A stretch of 64,000 bases of DNA from Paeniglutamicibacter kerguelensis. GTDB lineage: Bacteria > Actinomycetota > Actinomycetes > Actinomycetales > Micrococcaceae. Position numbers and translations under genes: made by a program. Shown here piece by piece: positions 47,734 to 56,799 of this stretch (its first letter is position 1; each line of letters begins with the position of its first letter). The notes under the pieces were generated by a model. It had not been told where the DNA came from. It saw only the letters and a program-made list of their open reading frames with translations, and searched no databases. The stretch covers positions 1,736,001-1,800,000 of the forward strand of contig NZ_JAGIOF010000001.1 of NCBI RefSeq assembly GCF_017876535.1. The letters run 5' to 3'.

Positions 47734-47934
47734 TCATCGCGCGACCGTCAGCCTGAGCCCCAGGACACCAAGCACGGAAATAACCGCCCGCGGCGAAGGA
47801 TTGCCCGTGGCCGTTTCCATGGCGCGTACCGTTCGTTCCAAGACCTCGGCAAGCTCGGCCAGGTCGGCTTGGGTGAGCCCGGTCTTCTTGCGCGCAGCAC
47901 GAATGCTGGCGGCTATGGCCGAAACGCTGTCCAT
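47734..47934 (-). CDS. HipB-like XRE-family transcriptional regulator, orphan
   Basis: A 66-residue helix-turn-helix protein: RKKTGLTQADLAELAEVLER is helices 1-3, followed by NPSPRAVISVLGVLGLRL, as in HipB antitoxins. In hipBA pairs a HipA kinase usually follows directly. Here a 61-codon frame (47737-47552) overlaps its stop as ATGA but shows no HipA features, so the toxin is absent or lost. Confidence 0.75.
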   Translation of the reverse strand: MDSVSAIAASIRAARKKTGLTQADLAELAEVLERTVRAMETATGNPSPRAVISVLGVLGLRLTVAR

Positions 47935-48008
47935 CCAATCCCCTAATCGGCAACACGCTGCCGATTAGGCCACCGGGAATCCCGGCAGGTCCAACCACTC
48001 CCGGAAAA

Positions 48009-48386
48009 TCAGCCGTTGGGACGCTGCGGGATGTATTGCACCGCCCACTTGTTGCCATCCGGGTCGGCGAAGTACACAAAGCTCCCCCAGTCCTGGACGT
48101 CGATCTCGCTGACCTCAACGCCGTTGGCCGCAAGCTGGTCGTGTGCGGCCTGGATGTCGCTGACCACCATTTGCATGTTTGGTGCCGTTCCCGGTGCGGC
48201 GTCGGTCAGTCCCTCTCCGATGCAGATCGAACAGGCCGAGCCGGGCGGGGTCAGCTGGACAAACCGAATCGACTCATTGGGTCGCTCATCGAAGTCCGCG
48301 TTGAATCCCACCTTGTTTACATAGAAGTCCTTGGCCCGGTCGACATCGGACACGGGAACAAATACCAGTTCTAGTTTCCAATCCAT
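48009..48386 (-). CDS. VOC-superfamily (glyoxalase/bleomycin-resistance-like) protein
   Basis: A 125-residue single-module-pair VOC protein: LVFVPVSDVDRAKDFYVNKVG is the first beta-alpha unit and VYFADPDGNKWAVQYI the last strand pair with the acidic metal-ligand position. ATG 48386 gives MDWKLELVFVP. The substrate is unknown. Confidence 0.82.
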   Translation of the reverse strand: MDWKLELVFVPVSDVDRAKDFYVNKVGFNADFDERPNESIRFVQLTPPGSACSICIGEGLTDAAPGTAPNMQMVVSDIQAAHDQLAANGVEVSEIDVQDWGSFVYFADPDGNKWAVQYIPQRPNG

Positions 48387-48524
48387 GGTGCACAGGCTAG
48401 TCCCGCCACCGGGCAATCAACAGGTCTTATCCAGATTTTCCGTGCTTCACGAAGTGCTGGCGAAGTTGGACGTGGCAATCCCCCAAGCCCTGGGCCGAAG
48501 CCCGGCAAGCAAGGGGGGAAGACC

Positions 48525-48788
48525 TCAGGCCCGCTTGACCCCGGGTTTCCCGGCGACCCGGATCCGGGCAACAAGCTGGTGGGCCAGCTGGTTGATCGCG
48601 ACGCCGAAAGCGGTGCTCACCGCGCCCAAGGCGGCGGCACCCAGCACCCTGGACCAGGAAAAGACACCGCCGGTTTCAAACACGCTTGCAAGGCCCACGA
48701 GCACCGAGCAGAGCAATGCTCCGCCGATAATTGCCTGCTTCCACCAGCGACCGAAAACAAGCCCAAACACGATCATTGACGGGATCAC
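48525..48788 (-). CDS. Small membrane protein, unknown function
   Basis: 87 residues from GTG 48788, which has AAGGAGG eight bases upstream. Two membrane helices (IIGGALLCSVLVGLASVF and VLGAAALGAVSTAFGVAI) and a basic C-terminus (GKPGVKRA). No family recognised. It lies 84 bases beyond the end of dnaE2 on the same strand and may be in its transcript. Confidence 0.6.
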   Translation of the reverse strand: MIPSMIVFGLVFGRWWKQAIIGGALLCSVLVGLASVFETGGVFSWSRVLGAAALGAVSTAFGVAINQLAHQLVARIRVAGKPGVKRA

Positions 48789-48872
48789 AACACCAGCCTC
48801 CTTCCGGGGCGGTCCGCCGATAGCCCCAGTATCACACGGCGGCTTCGGTCCCACAACGGATAATGCCACCCC

Positions 48873-51800
48873 TCAGGCCCCCAGATAACCGCGCTGGTCC
48901 AGCCCCTCGTCGGCCATGGTTTGCGCCAATGATTTCCCCCGCCCCCGCAACGGCGCCTTCGCGCCCGTGCCGATGCCTCGCCCGTCCCGGGCCCGACTCG
49001 GGTCTTCCAGGTATCCCGGCGCCGGCAACGTGCCCTTCTGCGACAGGTCCCAGGCCTTCAGTGCCTGCAGGCTGATTCCCCGTGGTCCGGTGCGCCGGGT
49101 CAACCCGTGGATCAGCAGCAACCGGGTGGAGAAGAGCAGCGGGCCGCAGCGCTGCTGCGCCTCGTGGAAGAACGTGGCATCCACGCAGCCGGTGCCGTCG
49201 TCGACCGAAATGAAGACCACCCGCCGGCCGCCGCGCATGGGCGGGGTCTGCGTGGCGACCCTGACCCCGGCCACCAGGACCTCGGTGCCGTTGCGCATCG
49301 CCAGCAGGTCCTCGGCGCGCGAGACGCCCAGCGAGTCCAGCAGCGGGGTGTGGGATTCCATCAGGTGTGCACTGACATCGAGGCTCAGCAGATCCAGCTC
49401 GGTGCGCACCACCTCATCCAGTGGCGTCTCCGGGGCGCCGATGGCCATGGTGGAAAGGTCCAGGTCCCCCATCGGCAGGGCGAGCTGCCCGGGAATCGGG
49501 CGGTGGCGTTGCGGCAACGGCTTGTGCGCCCCGCCGCGCAGGTGGGCGACCAGGTCCGCGCGGTTTCCCCGCCCGGCCGTGCGCTGCAACGCGTCGAAGG
49601 CGCCCAGGGCGGCGAAGTGGTTCAGCGAGGTGCGGGTGAGCCCCGAGCGCATCCGCACGTCGGCGATCGATTCGTAGGGCTGGCCGGCGACGACCCGCTT
49701 GACCTCGCGCTCCGAGACCCCGCGGATCCCGCGCAGCGACAGCCTGATCCCGAAACGCCCGGGCAGCATGGCACCGGCGGCCCGGGGAACCACCGGCAGC
49801 TGCGCCGGCGGCAGCAGCCCCTCCAGCCTTTCCACCCGGTAGCCGGCCGCCGAGCGGTTGATGTCCAGCGGCAGGATTTTGATTCCCATGCGCCGGGCCT
49901 CGGCCACCAGCAGGCGCTTGGGGTACATGCCAGGGTCGTGTTCCCAGATCCCGGCGAGGAACGCCTCCGGGTGGTGGGCCTTCAGCCAGGCCGACTGGTA
50001 GGTGGGCACGGCGAAGGCCGCCCCGTGGGCCTTGCAGAACCCGAAGGAGCCGAAGGCCGCAAGCGTCTGCCAGACCTCGTCAATGACTTCCAGCGGGTAG
50101 TCGCGGCCCTGGGCTGCGGAACGGAAGAAGGCCTCGACCCGGGGTTCCGATGCGCTTCCCAGCAGCCGGCGGTAGACATCGGCCTTGGCCAGCCCGCAAC
50201 CGGTCATCACGTCGAAGATCCGCAGCACCTGCTCATGGAAGACGGTGACCCCGTGGGTCTCGGCGAGCGCGGGTCTCAGGTTTGGGTGGGGATATTTTTC
50301 GGGTGCGAATCCGTGGCGGTTTTCCAGGTAGGGCTTGACCATGTTGGATTTCATGGGTCCGGGGCGGAAGAGGGAGATGTCGATGATGAGGTCGTTGAAG
50401 TCGCGGGGGGCGAGTTTGCCGATGAGTTCGCGTTGTCCGGGTGATTCGATCTGGAAGCAGCCGAGGGTGTGGGTGGAGCGGATGAGTTCGAAGGTGGGTT
50501 TGTCGTCGAGCGGGACGAGGGCCAGGTCGATGGTTCCGTTGGGTTTGATGTAGGCGGGGATTTCCCCCGGGTGTTTGCCTTGGTGTCCCCCCGCTTTGGC
50601 GACTGCTTGTGCGCTGGGGTGGATGCGTTGGATTTCGGCGAGCGCGTAGGTGATGGCCGATTGCATGCGTACCCCCAGGACGTCGAGCTTGAGCAGTCCC
50701 ATGGGATCCATGTCGTGTTTGTCGTATTGGCTCATGGGGAGGTTCAGTCCGCTGGGTTGGACGGGTGTCCGGTCCAGGAGTGTGTTGTTGGAGAGGATGA
50801 CTCCGCAGGGGTGCATGGAGATGTGTCTTGGCAGCCGGTCGAGGCGTTCGGTGAGGTCCACGAGCAGGTCGAGTTGCTTTTCGGTGCCGAGGCGGTCGGC
50901 GAAGGGTGCGAGTTCGGGTTTTTCGTTCAGGGCGTCGCGGAAGGATGAGGCGGAGAAGCGCCAGAGCTGTTTGGCGATGACGTCTATGTCTTCTTCCTCC
51001 ATGCCGAGGGCCGTTCCGGCGTCGCGTACCGCTCCCCTGGCGCGGTAGCCGTTTTGCATGCTCATGAGGCTGACGCGGTCGGCGCCGAAGCGGGTGAAGA
51101 TTTTTTGGTAGATGTTGTGGCGTTGGGCGGATTCGACGTCTATGTCTATGTCCGGCAGGGTGGCACGGTCGCGGGAGAGGAAGCGTTCGAAGAGCAGGTC
51201 GTGGGTGATGGGGTTTACCTGGCTGATGCCGGTGAGGTAGTTGACCAGCGATGAGGCTCCGGAGCCGCGTGCGGCGGAGCGTATGCCCATGTGGGTGATC
51301 ATGTCGCTGACTTCCGCGACGGTGAGGAAGTAGGGGGCGAAGCCGAGGTCTGCGATGGTACTTAGTTCTTCCCCTAGGCGTTGGCGCATCAGGGGGTTGT
51401 TGCTCTCCCCGGGGATGAGCCTGCCGATGCCGGCTTCCGCGCGTGCGGCAAGTTCCCGGTTGGGTTCGCCGGTGATGCCGATGATGTGGGCTTCGGGCAC
51501 TATGGGTATTCCCCATCCGGTGTCATTGACGGGGTCGAGGCGTGCCCAGTCGGCGAGCGCCGAGGTGTTTTGCAGGAGTGTTGTCCCTATCCGGTGGCTT
51601 GTTGCCTCGCGGGCGATTTCCGCGGCGAGGTGGCGCATGTGCCTTGTGGTCTTGAGCCAGCCTTGTCCGTTGGGTTGGATGTCGTTGAGGGTTTCGAGGG
51701 AGGTGAGTGCACGTGCGGAGTCCAGGACGTCCGCGGTTGCCGCGCCGTCGGGTTCGGCGTATCTGACGGCGTTGGTGAGGATGGGGGCGATGTTTGCCGT

Positions 51801-52448
51801 TTCTGCGCAGCGGAGCATGCGGATGGCGTGTGCGGTGCTGAGCCGTTCCCCGGGGTTGTTCAGGTGGGTGACGATCTCTACCCGTAGTGTTCTCTCCCCC
51901 AGGAGTGTGCGCCATCGGTGGATGCGGGTGCGGGCCTGGTCGTAGCGGTGGTGTTGGGTTGCCAGGCCCACGTCGGAGTTTGGTCCCAGCAGGATGGTGA
52001 GCAGTGGTTCCCCCGTGGGGTCGAGGGCATGGGTTGCCAGTTCCCCGGGGGTGATGCCTATGTGTTGTTTGCGTATCCCGTGGGGTGTTGTTGGTTGGTG
52101 TGCGGCGGAGACTAGGCGGCAGAGGGCCTTGTAGCCGGCTCCGTTGCCGTGTCCCTTGGCCAGGATGATGATTCGCCCGGAGACGCGCAGGGGGTTGCGT
52201 GTCTTGCCGTCGTTTGTCTGGCGGGCGGGTTCGAGGGTTGCCAGGTCCACCCCCAGGATGGGGTCCATCCCGTGCTTGATGCAGGCCTTGAGGTGTTTGA
52301 TGCTTCCGTAGAGTCCGTCGCGGTCGGTGATGGCCAGTGCGTCGGCACCGTCGGCGAGCGCCGCCTGGACAAGGTCCTCGGGCCAAGAAACTCCGTAGTG
52401 CGCGCTGAAGGCGGAGGCAACATGCAGGTGGGTGAAACCCGTGGGCAT
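48873..52448 (-). CDS. dnaE2: Error-prone DNA polymerase III alpha subunit DnaE2
   Basis: A 1191-residue C-family polymerase used in SOS translesion synthesis. The PHP domain opens with FTHLHVASAFSAHYG and ALAITDRDGLYG; the catalytic aspartates lie in LPDIDIDVESAQRHN; later come the GSFGFCKAHGAAFA helix-hairpin region, a C-terminal OB-fold and the terminal SLAQTMADEGLDQRGYLGA, all typical of DnaE2. ATG 52448 has GGGAGGG upstream and matches the family start. A LexA-like palindrome lies 118 bases upstream. The first two thirds of the gene are clearly less GC-rich than the last third, changing near 50,285. Confidence 0.96.
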   Translation of the reverse strand: MPTGFTHLHVASAFSAHYGVSWPEDLVQAALADGADALAITDRDGLYGSIKHLKACIKHGMDPILGVDLATLEPARQTNDGKTRNPLRVSGRIIILAKGHGNGAGYKALCRLVSAAHQPTTPHGIRKQHIGITPGELATHALDPTGEPLLTILLGPNSDVGLATQHHRYDQARTRIHRWRTLLGERTLRVEIVTHLNNPGERLSTAHAIRMLRCAETANIAPILTNAVRYAEPDGAATADVLDSARALTSLETLNDIQPNGQGWLKTTRHMRHLAAEIAREATSHRIGTTLLQNTSALADWARLDPVNDTGWGIPIVPEAHIIGITGEPNRELAARAEAGIGRLIPGESNNPLMRQRLGEELSTIADLGFAPYFLTVAEVSDMITHMGIRSAARGSGASSLVNYLTGISQVNPITHDLLFERFLSRDRATLPDIDIDVESAQRHNIYQKIFTRFGADRVSLMSMQNGYRARGAVRDAGTALGMEEEDIDVIAKQLWRFSASSFRDALNEKPELAPFADRLGTEKQLDLLVDLTERLDRLPRHISMHPCGVILSNNTLLDRTPVQPSGLNLPMSQYDKHDMDPMGLLKLDVLGVRMQSAITYALAEIQRIHPSAQAVAKAGGHQGKHPGEIPAYIKPNGTIDLALVPLDDKPTFELIRSTHTLGCFQIESPGQRELIGKLAPRDFNDLIIDISLFRPGPMKSNMVKPYLENRHGFAPEKYPHPNLRPALAETHGVTVFHEQVLRIFDVMTGCGLAKADVYRRLLGSASEPRVEAFFRSAAQGRDYPLEVIDEVWQTLAAFGSFGFCKAHGAAFAVPTYQSAWLKAHHPEAFLAGIWEHDPGMYPKRLLVAEARRMGIKILPLDINRSAAGYRVERLEGLLPPAQLPVVPRAAGAMLPGRFGIRLSLRGIRGVSEREVKRVVAGQPYESIADVRMRSGLTRTSLNHFAALGAFDALQRTAGRGNRADLVAHLRGGAHKPLPQRHRPIPGQLALPMGDLDLSTMAIGAPETPLDEVVRTELDLLSLDVSAHLMESHTPLLDSLGVSRAEDLLAMRNGTEVLVAGVRVATQTPPMRGGRRVVFISVDDGTGCVDATFFHEAQQRCGPLLFSTRLLLIHGLTRRTGPRGISLQALKAWDLSQKGTLPAPGYLEDPSRARDGRGIGTGAKAPLRGRGKSLAQTMADEGLDQRGYLGA

Positions 52449-52565
52449 GTCCGGCCCTCCCTTCGCAGCGCCCCTTTCGTTTGCCGGGTGCGGGTTTGAA
52501 GGTTTTTTGTCGCTTCGGTGTGGGAGCAACATGGGCCATCCGCCGTGCAGGGGTAGAGCCATCAT

Positions 52566-52585
52566 ATTAGAACACGTGTTCTAAT
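52566..52585. promoter_or_regulatory. SOS (LexA-like) box of dnaE2
   Basis: ATTAGAACACGTGTTCTAAT is a perfect 20 bp palindrome containing GAAC-N4-GTTC, the core of Gram-positive and actinobacterial LexA sites. DnaE2 genes are known SOS targets. Confidence 0.8.
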
Positions 52586-52709
52586 CAAGTCGCGTTGGGA
52601 CCTGCTTGCCGCCCGCACGCGTCCGTGCCGCATTGCTTCGGGCAGTGAACAGGGATTATGCGGTTCGCATGAGATGGCACACCAACGCTTGGCTCTTTGT
52701 CGAGCGGAC

Positions 52710-54065
52710 CTATCCGGAGTGCTCGAGCTTGTCGAGCGCCACGAGGTAGGCCTCGTTGTAGCTGGGGAATTGCGGGACCTGGTCACGCAGGACCGAAAGC
52801 GGGATGTGCGTTCTAATGGCGAGGGCCGCCTGGTGGATCCATTCGCTGGCTTGCGGCGCCACCGCCCAGGCGCCAATCATGACTTGTTGCCGCCGGTCAA
52901 TCAGGATGCCCAGGTCCCCTCGCGGGTTTTGTTCGTATGTCCATGGCCGGGCAATGGTTTCGGGCAGGTTCACACTGACGGCTTCGGTCTCGAGGTCGAT
53001 CAGGTCGGCCTGCTCCCGCGTGAGTCCGACCGCTGCGATTTCCGGGTTCGCGAACACCACCCGCGGGATTCCTCCATAGCCGGCGTTTCGCTCCTTCCCC
53101 AGGATGCAATCGGCTACGATGCGGCCCTGGTATTTGGCGACATGCGTAAAGGGCATGATTCCGGTGACGTCACCCACCGCCCAGAGTCCTTCGGACGATC
53201 GACAGTGCTCATCCACCTGCATGTATCCCTTGTCGTCCAGCAGGCCTCCGGCGAGTGAGATGCCCAGCCCCTCGGTGCGCGGGGTCCGTCCGGTGGCGAA
53301 GACGACGGCGTCCACGGCCAGTTCGTTTCCGTCACCCAGCGTCAGCACGCTTCGCCCTCCCTCGGCTCGCCCCTTGGCGATCGAGCCGTTCATGCGCACA
53401 TCCACCCCCGACTCCCGCAGATAGGCTTCGGCGAGCGCAGCGACCTCGGGCTCCTCGCGGCCCAGCAGGCGCCGGCTCCTATTGAGCAGCGTGACACCCA
53501 CTCCGAATCCGGCCAGAAATGTGGCGGTTTCCAGTGCAACGGCGCTTCCGCCCACAATGGCCACCGATTGCGGCAGCTCCGCGAGCGTGTACAGCTCGCG
53601 GTTGCCCCATGCGGTGATTTGGTCCGACCCCGGGAAGGAAGGGAATATCGGCGCGGTTCCGGTGGCGACGATGATGTGGTCGGTCAGGTATTCCCGGCCG
53701 TCGGCCTGGATGCGGCCGGGCCCCGCAATGACGGCTCTCGCGCGGACAACCTGTGCTCCACGCCGCAGGTAGCCCTCGGCCTCGGCGCTGTCATCCAGAT
53801 GCCTGGCCATGTAGTCGCGGTATTCCCGGGCTTGCTGCCAGTTGAGTGTGATGCCAGAGACACCGGCACCATGCTTGGCTTCGTCCCGGAGTTCCGACCC
53901 CCGCAGGATCGTCTTGGAGGGGACGCAGGCCCAATAGGCGCACTCACCCCCAATGAGCTCCGACTCAAAAACCACAACCTTCTTGCCGGCGGCGATCAGC
54001 CTGTCGGCGGCAACTTCCCCGCCGGGGCCCATGCCGATGATGGCAACATCGAATATTTCCTCCAC
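52710..54065 (-). CDS. Flavoprotein disulfide oxidoreductase (dihydrolipoamide dehydrogenase-like)
   Basis: A 451-residue FAD/NAD(P) protein. Order: FAD-binding IIGMGPGGEVAADRL, redox-active disulfide CAYWAC in GGECAYWACVPSKT, NAD(P)-binding VAIVGGSAVALETATFLAGFG, the second FAD segment LWAVGDVTG, and the dimerisation domain. In classical members the C-terminus has a His-x4-Glu dyad (HPTxxE); here the corresponding segment reads FPSYNEAYLVALD, with no His, so lipoamide or glutathione are unlikely substrates. Similar CAYWAC proteins occur in actinobacteria without known function. It lies between the DUF6504 gene and dnaE2. Confidence 0.85.
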   Translation of the reverse strand: MEEIFDVAIIGMGPGGEVAADRLIAAGKKVVVFESELIGGECAYWACVPSKTILRGSELRDEAKHGAGVSGITLNWQQAREYRDYMARHLDDSAEAEGYLRRGAQVVRARAVIAGPGRIQADGREYLTDHIIVATGTAPIFPSFPGSDQITAWGNRELYTLAELPQSVAIVGGSAVALETATFLAGFGVGVTLLNRSRRLLGREEPEVAALAEAYLRESGVDVRMNGSIAKGRAEGGRSVLTLGDGNELAVDAVVFATGRTPRTEGLGISLAGGLLDDKGYMQVDEHCRSSEGLWAVGDVTGIMPFTHVAKYQGRIVADCILGKERNAGYGGIPRVVFANPEIAAVGLTREQADLIDLETEAVSVNLPETIARPWTYEQNPRGDLGILIDRRQQVMIGAWAVAPQASEWIHQAALAIRTHIPLSVLRDQVPQFPSYNEAYLVALDKLEHSG

Positions 54066-54152
54066 AAGACCACTCCTGCGTTCATAAATCCGCTATGCAA
54101 TGCCTGGCCCTTCAGCCTTGCACTTACCCCGGCGAACGGCCAGAGAACGGGG

Positions 54153-54464
54153 CTAGTCACTTTCCCCGCAGGCGTCGTGGATCTTGATGATTCGCCATCT
54201 TCCGGTTTCAACCTGCCGGGAGACCTCGAAGGTGCGCAGGGGACCCACCCCGGCGAGCCTGACCTGCAGTCTCCAGACCTCGTAGTCGACAAGCCCCGGT
54301 CCGCGGCCGCGTTCAGCCCGTAGCTCCTCCTTCCACCAGTTGCGTCGTTGGAACCAACGCACCGGGTCGGCGACAAGCCTGTATTCCCGTCCCTGCCAAC
54401 GCATGCGGATCGGAACCCCCGCCGGTGTGCAGTCGACCTCGATCGACTGGGTAAAAATGCCCAC
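54153..54464 (-). CDS. DUF6504 family protein
   Basis: A 103-residue protein with VDPVRW-like Trp-rich patterns (LVADPVRWFQRRNWWKEELR) and WRIIKIHDACGESD at the end. From memory this family accompanies imuB and dnaE2 in actinobacteria, and the SOS-like box upstream supports a damage-response role. GTG 54464 has AGAGG seven bases upstream; ATG 54488 is an alternative. It is followed on the same strand by the disulfide oxidoreductase. Confidence 0.72.
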   Translation of the reverse strand: MGIFTQSIEVDCTPAGVPIRMRWQGREYRLVADPVRWFQRRNWWKEELRAERGRGPGLVDYEVWRLQVRLAGVGPLRTFEVSRQVETGRWRIIKIHDACGESD

Positions 54465-54576
54465 GCCCCCACCTCTCACTCGCCCCATACCCGCCAAGCG
54501 GCGCCGCCTCCCGGGCTCGTCCAACCCCCAGGAAGCAGCGCCGCACGGGATCCAACGGTGCACTCAACCATTTTAT

Positions 54577-54592
54577 TAGAAACTATGTTCTA
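54577..54592. promoter_or_regulatory. LexA-like box upstream of the DUF6504 gene
   Basis: TAGAAACTATGTTCTA resembles the dnaE2 box TAGAACACGTGTTCTA and the GAAC-N4-GTTC consensus, with one mismatch in the left half-site. It lies 113 bases before the DUF6504 start. Confidence 0.65.
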
Positions 54593-54677
54593 TACAAGGC
54601 GAGACTAGAACATATCTACGACAACTTACGCCCCGAGGTCTACTTTTCGGCAATCCCGAGGGCATACACTCGTACCC

Positions 54678-55118
54678 ATGACACCCCTACCAGCACCTAT
54701 GATCACCGCTTTGACCCTGGGCGTGCGCGACGTTGAACGCTCACGCGACTTCTACGTGCAAGGCCTCGGCTTCCGCGAGGTTTCCCACATTCCCGGGGAG
54801 ATCCTCTTCGTCCAAGCCGGCCACGGCCTCTTGCTTGCTTTGTGGAACATCGCATCGATGCCAAGAGAGTACGGGGATGTGGGTCACGGGGTGCAGGCAC
54901 CTCCGCTGTCGCTTGGCCACAACACCGGCAGCGTTGAAGAGGTCAATGACTTGTACGCGAAGGCGATTGCGGCAGGTGCCACCTCCGTCGGCGCACCTGC
55001 GACCAGGGAATGGGGCGGAACCACCGCCTGCGTGGCGGATCCAGATGGCTTCCGTTGGGACTTCGTCCACAATCCGACGTTCGGCATCGGCGAAGACGGC
55101 TTCATTACCGGCGTCTAG
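54678..55118 (+). CDS. VOC-superfamily protein
   Basis: A 146-residue protein with LTLGVRDVERSRDFYVQGLG, an acidic ligand region GEILFVQAGHGLL, and CVADPDGFRWDFVHNP. The start could also be ATG 54699. Such proteins often bind or modify drugs or aromatic compounds; the target is unknown. An AAA ATPase gene follows after 46 bases. Confidence 0.82.
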   Translation: MTPLPAPMITALTLGVRDVERSRDFYVQGLGFREVSHIPGEILFVQAGHGLLLALWNIASMPREYGDVGHGVQAPPLSLGHNTGSVEEVNDLYAKAIAAGATSVGAPATREWGGTTACVADPDGFRWDFVHNPTFGIGEDGFITGV

Positions 55119-55164
55119 CGGTATTTCATTCCTCCCGCCCCACGGAAAGAGCGTTCCCGGCATC

Positions 55165-55884
55165 ATGCATATTTCGAACTTTCCCATTCGCAGCATCACC
55201 GAACGCACACAAAACCCGGCGCCCCGCAACGCATGGCCAAACACCATGCCTCCGGTCCGCCATCTCCTGGAGCAGGGATTGGCACCCGGGGCGGCCACGG
55301 TTTTAGTTGGTGAAAACGGTTCGGGAAAATCGACCTTGGTCGAGGCGATCGCCGTCAGCTACGGTCTGTCTCCAGAGGGCGGTTCCACCGGTGCGCAACA
55401 CAGCACCAGGGTCACCGAGTCGGGGCTGGATGAGCACCTGCAAGTCATGCGCAACCCCGGGGCCAGCCGCCGGGGGTATTTCCTGCGCGCCGAAACCATG
55501 CACGGTTTCTATACGTACCTCGAGCAAAACCCGGCCAAGCGGCCCGAACCCCGCTTCCATGAAATGAGCCACGGAGAGTCGTTCCTAGAACTCATCGTCA
55601 ACCGCTTTCGCGAGGGAGGACTATGGGTTCTCGACGAACCCGAATCGGCGCTGTCGTTCTCCGGCTGCCTTGCGCTCGTGGGCATCCTCAAGGACCTGAT
55701 GGCCACCGGCGATTCCCAGGTCATCATGTCCACCCATTCTCCGTTGCTGGCGGCATTGCCGGGAGCCGACATCTACGAGGTCGGGCCGTGGGGCCTGCGG
55801 CACAGCGAATGGGACGACCTGGATTTGGTCACCAACTGGCGGTCCTTCATGAACATGCCCGGACGCTACCTGCGCCACCTCTAG
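55165..55884 (+). CDS. AAA/ABC-type ATPase (small SMC-like family)
   Basis: A 239-residue ATPase: Walker A GENGSGKST (near residue 49), a signature-like MSHGESFLEL, Walker B WVLDEPESALSFSG and H-loop MSTHSPLLAALPG. No transmembrane helices and no transporter partner, so it belongs to the soluble ABC-type AAA proteins. Function unknown. It converges with the alpha/beta hydrolase, with a hairpin in between. Confidence 0.85.
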   Translation: MHISNFPIRSITERTQNPAPRNAWPNTMPPVRHLLEQGLAPGAATVLVGENGSGKSTLVEAIAVSYGLSPEGGSTGAQHSTRVTESGLDEHLQVMRNPGASRRGYFLRAETMHGFYTYLEQNPAKRPEPRFHEMSHGESFLELIVNRFREGGLWVLDEPESALSFSGCLALVGILKDLMATGDSQVIMSTHSPLLAALPGADIYEVGPWGLRHSEWDDLDLVTNWRSFMNMPGRYLRHL

Positions 55885-55908
55885 GAGAACAGCTTCAGGC
55901 TCGCAGAA

Positions 55909-55943
55909 GTAGAGGGCGCGGCCGTCAGGACCGGGCCCTCTAC
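55909..55943. terminator. Hairpin between the ATPase and hydrolase genes
   Basis: GTAGAGGGC (55909-55917) pairs with 55935-55943, and the inner CGG/CCG can extend the stem. Probably a shared terminator of the two convergent genes. Confidence 0.6.
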
Positions 55944-55953
55944 CTCACAGCGT

Positions 55954-56637
55954 CTAGGAGACCGCCGCCGCGGCCGACCGAATCAGGTCTGCCACTACGT
56001 TGGGGCGCGACACATAGATCGCATGGCTGCCGGGAGTTTCCACGACGGTGGCTCCGATGCGCTCGGCCATGGAGGCCTGGGCGGCGGGCGGGATCATCCG
56101 GTCCTCAGTCACATGGAGGTACCAGCTCGGCTTTGCGCGCCATGCCGCTTCGCTCACGTTCCCGCCCAAGGCCTCGAGGCCCCACGGCACCTGTGAGTCG
56201 GCCATGAACCTGGCCTCATCGGCGGACACATCCCCGGCAAATGCCTCATGGAACTTCTCGCGATCAAGGAAAAGATACCCGTCGACGGGCGGCAGGATCG
56301 GCGGCTGGGGCCCGTCCTGGGGGAAACCGGCGATGAGGGTGTTGACCGACTCCCCTTGGTCCGGCGCGAACGCAGTGACATACACCAGCGCAGCGACCTT
56401 GTCATGGGTCCCTGCCTCGGTGATCACCGCACCGCCGTACGAGTGGCCGACGAGGACGACGGGGCCCTCCACCCCGTCGATCAGCTGACGCGTCATCGCC
56501 GAGTCGTCAGCCAGCGACTTCGTCGCATTCTGTACAACGCGCACATCAAAGCCGTCGCGCTGAAGCTCCTCATACACCGGCTTCCAGCCAGCTCCGTCGA
56601 CGAAACCGCCGTGGACAAGGACTATGGTGGCATTCAT
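55954..56637 (-). CDS. Alpha/beta hydrolase
   Basis: A 227-residue esterase-like hydrolase. VLVHGGFVDGAGW forms the oxyanion region, GHSYGG carries the nucleophile serine, and the C-terminal TPGSHAIYVSRP the catalytic histidine. It resembles the pyrethroid hydrolase / RutD-like group common in soil actinobacteria. ATG 56637 gives MNATIVLVHGG. Confidence 0.88.
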   Translation of the reverse strand: MNATIVLVHGGFVDGAGWKPVYEELQRDGFDVRVVQNATKSLADDSAMTRQLIDGVEGPVVLVGHSYGGAVITEAGTHDKVAALVYVTAFAPDQGESVNTLIAGFPQDGPQPPILPPVDGYLFLDREKFHEAFAGDVSADEARFMADSQVPWGLEALGGNVSEAAWRAKPSWYLHVTEDRMIPPAAQASMAERIGATVVETPGSHAIYVSRPNVVADLIRSAAAAVS

Positions 56638-56799
56638 GGTCTGTTCCTTCTGATTCGTTGGTGCTCGGGCCAAGGGACTGCGGATGGTTCCGGCACAGGA
56701 CAACCTGGGGACCCCGGGAAACGCCCAGGTTCAACCATCCAGAAGGGTTTTGCGCAGGATCCAGCACACAAACCCCTCACCGGCCAGGTCCCAAGGGGT

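Noticed and set aside
47552..47737. A 61-codon frame overlapping the hipB-like stop as ATGA
   Set aside because: Position suggests HipA, but no HipA motif is visible; kept only as a finding, not annotated as a gene.
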